Source: CAMBDS01 sp964355675
GTDB lineage: Bacteria > Electryoneota > AABM5-125-24 > Hatepunaeales > Hatepunaeaceae
Assembly: GCA_964355675.1 (NCBI GenBank)
Contig: CAYHEC010000008.1
Location: 62,001 to 126,000, forward strand
DNA: 64,000 nt
Direction of reading: 5' to 3'
Shown: positions 17,583 to 23,737 of the stretch, piece after piece
Numbering within the stretch: position 1 is the stretch's first letter
How the letters are laid out: each line of letters begins with the position of its first letter
The notes under the pieces: model-generated
Database searches by the model: none
Seen by the model: the letters and a program-made list of their open reading frames with translations, nothing else
What the model was told of the DNA's origin: nothing
Program-made: the position numbers and the translations under genes

Positions 17583-18838
17583 ATAATCGCTCTACTTGCA
17601 GTAGCAGGGTGAGGACTCCCTGCCGCAATTCCTTGATTGGCTTCCTGATTGTTTGCACCTTCGGTCTGGCAGGCTGTGGAACGGAAACCATTTCCCCCGC
17701 TTACAACAATACCCCCCCGGAAATTCTCTCATTAACTGCCGAACCGGGTGACTCCCTTGAAATTCAAGACTCCATCAGTCTTTTTTGTGAGGCTATCGAT
17801 GCCGATAATCAGCCACTCCGATATCTTTGGAGCGCAACCTTTGGTAGCCTTACGACGGACACATCGACTACAACATGGTGGAAAGCCCCTCGAACAGTGG
17901 GTAACTATTGGATTTCCGTCAAGGTCAGCGATCCTTTCACCAACACTATCGCTTCACACCAAGTCTTCGTCCTTCCTCGTGGCGCTACTAATCGTTCTCC
18001 TCAAATCGCCCACATTTCGGTCGATCCCGACACCGTCACTCCCGGCGACGCAGTTAATGCCGCGGTTCAGGCTACCGACGCCGAAGGTGACGCATTGAGC
18101 TATATCTGGACGGCCCCCGGAGGATTTTTCTTTCCTGAATCCGGTCCGCAAGTCCGCTGGTTTGCACCTCCGGAGACCGGAGAGTATTTCTTGAAAGTGA
18201 CCGTTATCGACGCCCATCACATGGTCACCGATTCACTTTCGGTACTTGTCGCTCCCGATACAACCATTGAATATTTAGCTGATTTCTCTACAGATCAGGT
18301 TACGGGAGCTTGGGGATCCATGGGATTATTGGCTGGATTAGGCACTGACGAGGGGATCAACCAGATCTCGTGGGATTCGACCAATCAAGCTATGTCAGCG
18401 ATCGCCCGCCCCAACTACGGAACTTATGCTTTCCGGTTAGTTGGCAGGAGTTTCGGAGCGGGGACGTTTACTTGCACTGTGAAAGTGACCAATGGTGAAT
18501 TTCAGCGTATTGGATTTGTCCCTAAATTGATCGATCGTATGAATTATCTGCTTATTGCTATTAATCCTTATGGAGGCAGTTGGCAGGTTCTGCGCTGTAC
18601 GGCTGGATCGATACAATATCTTGCAGAAGGTTGGAAAATTTACGATCTGCTCGATCCTATCCGATTCTCGTACGTCGAAGCTGACAGCCATGCCACCGCG
18701 ATGGTAAATGGTGAACAGCTTTGGTCGGGAGTTGTCACTTCCCAATTTAGGAGGAGCGTCCAAATGGGAGTAGCGCTTCATGGAACAAGTTTCTCTGAGC
18801 CCGCTCTGTTTGACAATTTCCGAGTGTCGGTTCCGTAA
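17579..18838 (+). CDS. Lipoprotein with tandem Ig/PKD-like domains and lectin-like C-terminus
   Basis: The GTG start overlaps the previous TGA. Residues about 18-33 are a lipoprotein signal with lipobox 'LAGC', giving a lipid-anchored Cys near 33. Two Ig/PKD-like domains follow (about 45-135 and 140-225, each with 'D.DGD/N..L.Y.W' patterns), then a C-terminal beta-rich domain (about 235-419) ending 'LFDNFRVS', a pattern seen in concanavalin-like carbohydrate-binding modules. It is the last gene of the exopolysaccharide operon and could hold or organise the polymer at the envelope. The extreme N-terminus is encoded by a family-A palindrome (17604-17623). Confidence 0.75.
   Translation: MNNRSTCSSRVRTPCRNSLIGFLIVCTFGLAGCGTETISPAYNNTPPEILSLTAEPGDSLEIQDSISLFCEAIDADNQPLRYLWSATFGSLTTDTSTTTWWKAPRTVGNYWISVKVSDPFTNTIASHQVFVLPRGATNRSPQIAHISVDPDTVTPGDAVNAAVQATDAEGDALSYIWTAPGGFFFPESGPQVRWFAPPETGEYFLKVTVIDAHHMVTDSLSVLVAPDTTIEYLADFSTDQVTGAWGSMGLLAGLGTDEGINQISWDSTNQAMSAIARPNYGTYAFRLVGRSFGAGTFTCTVKVTNGEFQRIGFVPKLIDRMNYLLIAINPYGGSWQVLRCTAGSIQYLAEGWKIYDLLDPIRFSYVEADSHATAMVNGEQLWSGVVTSQFRRSVQMGVALHGTSFSEPALFDNFRVSVP
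17604..17623. repeat. Family-A palindrome inside lipoprotein start
   Basis: A GCAGGGT/ACTCCCTGC-type inverted repeat lies within the signal-peptide N-region of the lipoprotein gene. It belongs to the same family as 4781-4854 and the copies near 32.1, 36.4 and 47.9 kb. Confidence 0.6.
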
Positions 18839-18854
18839 CCCTTAGTCATTTTCA

Positions 18855-18882
18855 GGTACTGCCGACAGATGTCGGCAGTACC
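18855..18882. terminator. Hairpin between convergent operons, candidate terminator
   Basis: A perfect palindrome (arms GGTACTGCCGACA) lies 17 bases after the end of the exopolysaccharide operon. It is the second copy of the palindrome at 6811-6838. No clear T-run follows, so a terminator role is possible rather than shown. A run of CTTTAAC-like heptamers (18884-18938) fills the rest of the gap. Confidence 0.45.
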
Positions 18883-18936
18883 CTTAAGCCTTTAAACCAT
18901 TAACCCTTTAACCTTTAACTCTTTAACTTTTAAATC

Positions 18937-19938
18937 CTACTTCAACCTCTTCCTTCTTGCCAGAAATTCAAAGAGTGCGACTTCGTAAGGTACATCGGTG
19001 GTAAACAATCGATAGTCGATTCTCCCTCCACGACAGCCTTGTCTATAAAAATTCAGCACTTTTTCCATTTCATCGCGGTAAGCCTGTCTGATATGCGTGG
19101 GTCGTGTCGGCAACAACACGGCGGTCTCAAGGTCTTTAAATTTTGCGTCGCGAGGAAAGTTAAAGGTAACCTCAAGAGGATCAAGAATATGGAAGACAAG
19201 CAATTCATGTCCGACATGCCTGACTGCCCTCATAGCGGCAAGCGTTTCTTCGGGATCATCCAATAAATCACTGATCAACAGAACCAATCCCCTCCTCTTC
19301 ACCCTCTCTGCTACATCGTACAAAGCCGACGCGACTTTTGTCTTACCAAGTGGCTGAAGATTCTGCAATTGCTTGGTCAAAGGCTCGAGCCAGCCCATAG
19401 CGGAACGGGGGGGAAGTAGCCCGGTGAGGCTTTCTGCAAATGTCACCAGTCCAACCGCATCCCGTTGTTTCAGTAGAAGCAATGAAATAGCCGCCGCTAA
19501 GCATGATGCATATTCCAGTTTGGACAGTGGATTGCGCAGGATGTTATCGATAGGTTTCGTCCTCTGTGAAACCTCTCCAGATTTAGGGCGGGTTGAAACC
19601 CCGCCCTCCAAGGAAGCAGAGCGGACTGAAAGTCCGCCCTCCACGGGGTGACTTCCGAATCCCATCGACCCGGAGTGATCGACGAGGATGTAAGCCTTGA
19701 GGTTGGTCTCTTCCTCGAACTGCTTGATGTAGTACCTCCCTGTCTTGGCGAGGACTTTGTAATCGAGATGCTTCAGCGAGTCGCCCGGCATATAGGGGCG
19801 GTGCTGGGCGAACTCGACCGAAAAGCCATGATAGGGGCTTTGGTGCAGTCCGGTCAAGAAGCCTTCGACGACAGCTTGCGCTTTCAGTTGAAGGTTGGCA
19901 AGGCGGGCGACAGCGGACGGGTTGAGGAGTGTCTGCAT
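18937..19938 (-). CDS. DUF58 protein with von Willebrand-type domain
   Basis: The sequence matches DUF58 proteins of MoxR-ATPase gene sets: an N-terminal 'HGFSVEFAQHRPYMPGDSLKHLDY...YYIKQFEEE' and a VWA-like domain with the metal-site motif 'DHSGSMG' near residues 86-92. About 33 residues (about 92-125) between this motif and the next helix ('KLEYASCLAAAISLLL') are encoded by two family-B palindromes and are foreign to the family. The ATG directly follows a run of ten-base TTTAAGATTT repeats. The partner MoxR ATPase is not in the window, but a BatA-like protein is at the right edge. The role in envelope or enzyme maturation is inferred only from the family. Confidence 0.85.
   Translation of the reverse strand: MQTLLNPSAVARLANLQLKAQAVVEGFLTGLHQSPYHGFSVEFAQHRPYMPGDSLKHLDYKVLAKTGRYYIKQFEEETNLKAYILVDHSGSMGFGSHPVEGGLSVRSASLEGGVSTRPKSGEVSQRTKPIDNILRNPLSKLEYASCLAAAISLLLLKQRDAVGLVTFAESLTGLLPPRSAMGWLEPLTKQLQNLQPLGKTKVASALYDVAERVKRRGLVLLISDLLDDPEETLAAMRAVRHVGHELLVFHILDPLEVTFNFPRDAKFKDLETAVLLPTRPTHIRQAYRDEMEKVLNFYRQGCRGGRIDYRLFTTDVPYEVALFEFLARRKRLK
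19585..19643. repeat. Two family-B palindromes in frame inside DUF58 gene
   Basis: GGGCGGGTT/AACCCCGCCC and GCGGACT/AGTCCGC hairpins stand side by side within the coding frame. The second is the same sequence, reverse-complemented, as the palindrome split by the element at 49510-49650. Confidence 0.7.
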
Positions 19939-19973
19939 TTAAGATTTAAGATTTAAGATTTAAGATTTAAGAT
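19939..19973. repeat. Tandem TTTAAGATTT decamers
   Basis: Between three and four copies of a ten-base unit lie directly before the DUF58 start codon. The same unit is found inside odhB at 22887-22920 and 23153-23188. Confidence 0.7.
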
Positions 19974-19997
19974 GTTGAGCGGCGTCCCGAACCTTGC

Positions 19998-21443
19998 CTA
20001 CCCGTGAATTTGCATCTTGTTCACAGCAAGAGAGGCTTCTTTGAGGGCTTCGGAGAGAGTGGGATGCGCGTGGATCGTTCTGCCGATATCTTCAGACGAA
20101 GCAACAAATTCCATTGCCAAAGCCGCCTCGGCGATCAGGTCGGAAGCTCGAGGTCCCAAAATACTTACTCCCAACACCCGGTCGGTTTCCGCATCGGCAA
20201 CAACTTTCACCAATCCTTCTGCACTTCCAAGACTTAGCGCTCGCCCATTTCCTCGGAAATAGAATTTGCCGGTCTTGACAGTCCTGCCAGCGGCTTTAGC
20301 CTCGTCTTCAGACATTCCCACTACCGCAAGTTCAGGATTTGTATAGACTACGTTAGGGATGACGTCGTAATTGACGAATCCCGGATGTCCGGCGATAAGT
20401 TCAGCAACGGCAACACCTTCCTCTGAGGCTTTGTGAGCTAACATAGGCCCGCTGATCAGATCACCGATGGCATAAACGTCTGGCAAATTAGTCTGATATC
20501 GTTCATCCACAACGACTTTGCCGCGCTCGACGATGACTCGAGCTTCGGCAAGACCGGCTCCTTCGACCAAAGCTTTGCGACCGACCGCCACCAGAATTTT
20601 ATCACCGGTAATCGACAATTCGGTGGACGAAGTGGACAAGTAGTTCAATGTTGCTTTTTTGCCCTTGACAGTCGCACCGGTGACCTTGGCGTTGAGGATG
20701 AACTCGATGCCTTGATCGGTGAGTGATCGTTGCAACATTGTAGTTAATTGCTTGTCAGCAAAGGGGATAATGTTGGGAAGCATCTCGACGACGGTGACTT
20801 TTGCGCCCAGCCGACGCCATACACTGCCAAGCTCCAGCCCAACGGCTCCGGCGCCGACGACAATCAGGTGGTCGGGGACTTTTTCGAAGGAGAGTGCTTC
20901 GGTGGAAGAGACGATGAACTTGCAATCGAACTTCATAAATGGCAATTCGATAGGGACTGAGCCCATGGCAAGAACGATGGAAGAAGCCTCGATTTCTGAT
21001 TTCTGATTTCCGATTTCTGATCCGTCCGGAGCTCCCTCTTTTAATTTCCCCCCTTCAAGCAAGGTGGAATTTATTGTAATCCGCCCACTTCCCAGCAACC
21101 TTCCCGTGCCCTTAATCACTGTCACTTTGTTCTTCTTCATCAGCATGGCGATACCGTCAGTCAGAGTGTTGACGACATCGACTTTTTTGCTGAGAAGCAA
21201 CGGTAAATCGAGGCTGACTCCGGTTGTATTGACACCATAAGCGGGAAACTTGTGGAGGACGTCGTGATACCATTCGGAGGATTCGAGCAGGGCTTTGGAA
21301 GGAATGCATCCGACGTTAAGGCATGTTCCACCGAGACGTTCGCCTTTTTCGATGAGGGCGACTTTCAAGCCTAATTGAGCGGCGCGGATGGCACAAACGT
21401 AACCGCCGGGGCCGGCGCCTAATACGACGAGATCAAAGTTCAT
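19998..21443 (-). CDS. lpdA: Dihydrolipoyl dehydrogenase (E3)
   Basis: The protein is a full-length flavoprotein disulfide reductase of 481 residues. It has an N-terminal FAD site ('GAGPGG' at 9-14), the redox pair C41/C46 in 'CLNVGC', an NAD-binding 'GAGAVGLELG' segment and the C-terminal 'HAHPTLSEA' dimer motif with the active His. It reoxidises the lipoyl groups of the 2-oxoglutarate dehydrogenase complex encoded upstream. Residues about 128-151 carry an extra stretch ('GSEIGNQKSEIE') encoded partly by GATTTCTGATTT-type repeats. It is separated from odhB by the toxin/antitoxin-like pair. Confidence 0.95.
   Translation of the reverse strand: MNFDLVVLGAGPGGYVCAIRAAQLGLKVALIEKGERLGGTCLNVGCIPSKALLESSEWYHDVLHKFPAYGVNTTGVSLDLPLLLSKKVDVVNTLTDGIAMLMKKNKVTVIKGTGRLLGSGRITINSTLLEGGKLKEGAPDGSEIGNQKSEIEASSIVLAMGSVPIELPFMKFDCKFIVSSTEALSFEKVPDHLIVVGAGAVGLELGSVWRRLGAKVTVVEMLPNIIPFADKQLTTMLQRSLTDQGIEFILNAKVTGATVKGKKATLNYLSTSSTELSITGDKILVAVGRKALVEGAGLAEARVIVERGKVVVDERYQTNLPDVYAIGDLISGPMLAHKASEEGVAVAELIAGHPGFVNYDVIPNVVYTNPELAVVGMSEDEAKAAGRTVKTGKFYFRGNGRALSLGSAEGLVKVVADAETDRVLGVSILGPRASDLIAEAALAMEFVASSEDIGRTIHAHPTLSEALKEASLAVNKMQIHG
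20996..21022. repeat. GATTTCTGATTT repeat inside lpdA
   Basis: Three to four copies of an eight- to ten-base unit related to the TTTAAGATTT family are in frame in lpdA and encode 'SEIGNQKSEI'. Confidence 0.6.
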
Positions 21444-21444
21444 T

Positions 21445-21479
21445 GAAATTTAGAATTTAGAGTTATGAATTTAGAATTG
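21445..21479. repeat. AATTTAGAATTTAGA repeat between lpdA and antitoxin gene
   Basis: A short run of ATTTAGA/ATTTAGAGTT units lies just upstream of the lpdA start. It is a variant of the decamer family. Confidence 0.5.
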
Positions 21480-21527
21480 AATGCTGTCAGCCTCGACGGA
21501 TCGGCAGCGGAAGGGAAGACGACAATT

Positions 21528-21580
21528 TCACGCACCCATCATCAATCTTTCCGGCATTTCGATGCAGAAGGTGATCTTCA
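21528..21580. repeat. Relic copy of odhB 3' end
   Basis: This stretch repeats, in the same orientation, the last bases of odhB (22179-22231), including 28 identical bases in a row. On the minus strand it would encode 'CIEMPERLMMGA' and a stop, against 'CIEMPERLMMGV' of odhB. The antitoxin stop codon lies at its edge. Together with the true odhB end it flanks the toxin/antitoxin-like pair as a direct repeat 651 bp apart. Confidence 0.8.
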
Positions 21581-21847
21581 TACGAAGACCTCTTCCTTCT
21601 CTGCCATAAAAGAGACAACCTCCAACATTGTGCCTCTCGCCTTCATGTCAGCCAGAATCTCGTCGAAGCGTTTCGATACTTCAGAAGCAAATACTTCCTC
21701 GCCACATTGGCTGCAGATCGCTGCTGGTGTGTCATAAACCACCATTACCATACGACCGAATGCCGCAGTGAAGGTGGTTGTCCCATTTTCAAGACGACCT
21801 CCGCATGTCGGGCAACCAGCACCGTCAGGAATTTGTTGCTGTCTCAT
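21578..21847 (-). CDS. YgiT-type zinc-finger antitoxin-like protein
   Basis: The product (89 residues) has two CxxC pairs ('CPTCGG' near 12-17, 'CSQCGEEVF' near 45-53), matching the N-terminal zinc-finger domain of YgiT/MqsA-like antitoxins. The rest is a short helical tail, without the HTH of full MqsA. It starts three bases after the stop of the neighbouring 108-residue gene with an AAGGA site. The pair has the usual layout of toxin first, antitoxin second. The gene interrupts the odhB-lpdA order. Antitoxin function is inferred from family and pairing. Confidence 0.75.
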   Translation of the reverse strand: MRQQQIPDGAGCPTCGGRLENGTTTFTAAFGRMVMVVYDTPAAICSQCGEEVFASEVSKRFDEILADMKARGTMLEVVSFMAEKEEVFV

Positions 21848-21850
21848 TTT

Positions 21851-22174
21851 TTATTGTTTCCTTCTCGTTCGCCAGTCCGGTTCAAATCGATCAATTCCCG
21901 GACGATAGACTGTCACGATATGAACTACGTTGTTCGATAAATCGAAACCCGCAACAACGTGCCATATATTTGATTCCCAAGTACCTATCAATAACAACGC
22001 GGGAAATGGAAAGGCATCAGGATATTCTTCGACAATATCGAATTGCTTGAGAATATGATCTACGCCATTTTCAGAAATTCGACGTCCAAGTCTTCTTTTT
22101 TCAGAATGGCGCGTTTCTGCAATAACTCCATGCAATGCAACACGTTTTAGTGTAGCGATGTCAAACGCGGTCAT
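21851..22174 (-). CDS. DUF4258-like putative toxin
   Basis: The chosen start is the ATG at 22174, eight bases beyond the odhB stop codon region and directly after GAGGAGG (the zero spacing is odd). The product (107 residues) has a 'RHSEKRRLGRRISENGVDHIL' helix followed by beta strands with 'IWHVVAGFD...VHIVTVYRP', a pattern of DUF4258 proteins, which are paired with YgiT-like antitoxins and treated as RelE-like RNase toxins. A longer frame begins at 22219 but reads back into odhB. RNase activity is not shown by the sequence. Confidence 0.65.
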   Translation of the reverse strand: MTAFDIATLKRVALHGVIAETRHSEKRRLGRRISENGVDHILKQFDIVEEYPDAFPFPALLLIGTWESNIWHVVAGFDLSNNVVHIVTVYRPGIDRFEPDWRTRRKQ

Positions 22175-22179
22175 CCTCC

Positions 22180-23526
22180 TCACACCCCCATCATCAATCT
22201 TTCCGGCATTTCGATACACTCGACGATCTTCTTCAGGAACGCCACCGACTCGCGTCCGTCGATCAGACGGTGGTCGTAGCTGAGCGCCAGATACATCATC
22301 GGGCGGACAACGATCTGGTCGGAGTCGCCCACTACCACCGGGCGTTTCTTGATACCATGCAAGCCGAGGATGCCGGGTTGAGGCGGGTTCAGAATCGGCG
22401 TCGAAAGCATCGATCCGAACACACCGCCATTAGAAATCGTGAAGACTCCCCCCTGAAGTTCGTCGAGCGTTATCGTACGGTTGCGCGCCTTCTCGGCATA
22501 GTGGGCAATGGCGGCTTCAAGCTCGGCAAAGCTAAGCCGATCAGCGTCACGGATTACCGGGACCACCAACCCGCGCTCAGTAGAAACTGCAACACCGATG
22601 TCGTAGAAGTGGTTCTCGACAATCGAATCGCCGTCGAGTTGGGCGTTGACGGCAGGGACGGCTTTCAAAGATTCGACAACCGCTTTGACGAAGAATGACA
22701 TGATGCCCAATTTGATACCGTATCGAGCCTGAAATGGTTCCTGCAGATGCGCCCGGGCCGTCATCACCGCGGACATGTCCACCTCGTTGAAGGTGGTCAG
22801 CGTGGCGGAATTGTGCTGTGACTCGACCATGCGCTCGGCAATACGGTGGCGAAGGGAAGACATCGGGCGGCGAGTCGTGCGCTCGTGATTTAAGATTTCA
22901 GATTTAAGATTTAAGATTTGAGGTTGCTTCACTTCGTTCGCAAAGACGAGCGGACGGGGGACAGGTTTGGAATCCTGTTCTGCCGTAGCCTTGAGTGCAT
23001 CCTCTTTCGTGATCCGACCAGCTTTGCCGGTACCGGGAATCGAGGCCGGGGCAAGGTGCTCTTCGGTCACAATTCGTCGCACAGATGGCGCGAGGTCGGC
23101 AAGGCTGGCTTTTAACGTTTCGAGACCTGCGGTGGGCGAAAGCGGAGGCGCTGGATTTAAGATTTCAGATTTAAGATTTAAGATTTGAGAAGCCGTCGGT
23201 TGTCCTCCGATTGTACCGGGGGTCTCATGGACGGATGCGGAGACCCGTCCTCCTGACTCGGGAATGACAGGTTTGGAAACCTGCTCTACCGACTCGGTGT
23301 CAATAAAAGCCACAGCACTGCCAATCAGTACTGTGTCGCCAGCTTTGGCGGCAATACTGATTGTGCCTGCCTTTTCAGCAGTGACGGTCAACGATACTTT
23401 GTCTGTCTCAAGCTCAAACAAGGCGTCGTCAGCGTTAACAAATGCGCCGTCGGTTACTTTCCATTCAGCGAGGATGCCCTCGGTGATGGATTCGCCCACG
23501 GTGGGAACTTTGACTTGGATTTTCAT
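22180..23526 (-). CDS. odhB: Dihydrolipoyl succinyltransferase (2-oxoglutarate dehydrogenase E2)
   Basis: The protein (448 residues from the ATG at 23526) has one lipoyl domain with the modified Lys at 43 in 'ETDKV', a peripheral-subunit-binding domain ('LAPSVRRIVTEEHL...GTGKAGRITKEDAL') and a catalytic domain ending 'YDHRLIDGRESV' with the His/Asp-Gly motif. It moves succinyl groups to CoA. Both flexible linkers hold the same repeat-encoded peptide 'QILNLKSEILN' (near residues 113-125 and 202-213). A longer frame begins at 23586, but this would start inside a repeat. The gene is preceded by odhA and followed by the toxin/antitoxin-like pair. Confidence 0.95.
   Translation of the reverse strand: MKIQVKVPTVGESITEGILAEWKVTDGAFVNADDALFELETDKVSLTVTAEKAGTISIAAKAGDTVLIGSAVAFIDTESVEQVSKPVIPESGGRVSASVHETPGTIGGQPTASQILNLKSEILNPAPPLSPTAGLETLKASLADLAPSVRRIVTEEHLAPASIPGTGKAGRITKEDALKATAEQDSKPVPRPLVFANEVKQPQILNLKSEILNHERTTRRPMSSLRHRIAERMVESQHNSATLTTFNEVDMSAVMTARAHLQEPFQARYGIKLGIMSFFVKAVVESLKAVPAVNAQLDGDSIVENHFYDIGVAVSTERGLVVPVIRDADRLSFAELEAAIAHYAEKARNRTITLDELQGGVFTISNGGVFGSMLSTPILNPPQPGILGLHGIKKRPVVVGDSDQIVVRPMMYLALSYDHRLIDGRESVAFLKKIVECIEMPERLMMGV
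22887..22920. repeat. Decamer repeat in odhB, copy 2
   Basis: About 34 bases of TTTAAGATTT/TTTCAGATTT units, the same as at 23153-23188, are in the same reading frame and encode 'QILNLKSEILN'. Confidence 0.75.
23153..23188. repeat. Decamer repeat in odhB, copy 1
   Basis: About 36 bases nearly identical to 22887-22920 lie in the first linker of the E2 protein, in frame. Confidence 0.75.
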
Positions 23527-23541
23527 AAAACTCAGTATGCG

Positions 23542-23605
23542 GCTGTCACAGACGGGGCGGTGACAGAAGATGTTATACGCAGTCAACCCTAGAGGGTTGA
23601 CTGCT
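23542..23605. repeat. 64-bp direct repeat, copy 1 (double hairpin)
   Basis: It contains two hairpins, CTGTCAC/GTGACAG and AGTCAACCCT/AGGGTTGACT. A nearly identical copy is at 23667-23730, and a shorter relative of the second hairpin is at 26846-26871. It occupies the odhA-odhB gap. Confidence 0.75.
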
Positions 23606-23666
23606 TTCGTGTGTTTACTGCCGCCTGCGGCGAGGTGGCAGTGGATGTCTAATTTGGTTTGTTTAT

Positions 23667-23730
23667 GCTGTCACCGACGGGGCGGTGACAGAAGATGTTA
23701 TACGCAGTCAACCCTAGAGGGTTGACAGCT
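23667..23730. repeat. 64-bp direct repeat, copy 2 (double hairpin)
   Basis: The second copy of the 23542-23605 unit lies 125 bases further on, between odhA and odhB. Confidence 0.75.
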
Positions 23731-23737
23731 TGGTGGA

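Noticed and set aside
19939..19973. CRISPR-like repeat run
   Set aside because: The units are only ten bases long and directly adjacent, with no spacers.
22175..22219. Longer start of the toxin-like gene at 22219
   Set aside because: The extra residues overlap the conserved odhB end; the ATG at 22174 fits better.
23527..23586. Longer odhB start at 23586
   Set aside because: The extra codons are in the 64-bp repeat, and MKIQVKVPTVGES is the usual E2 start.
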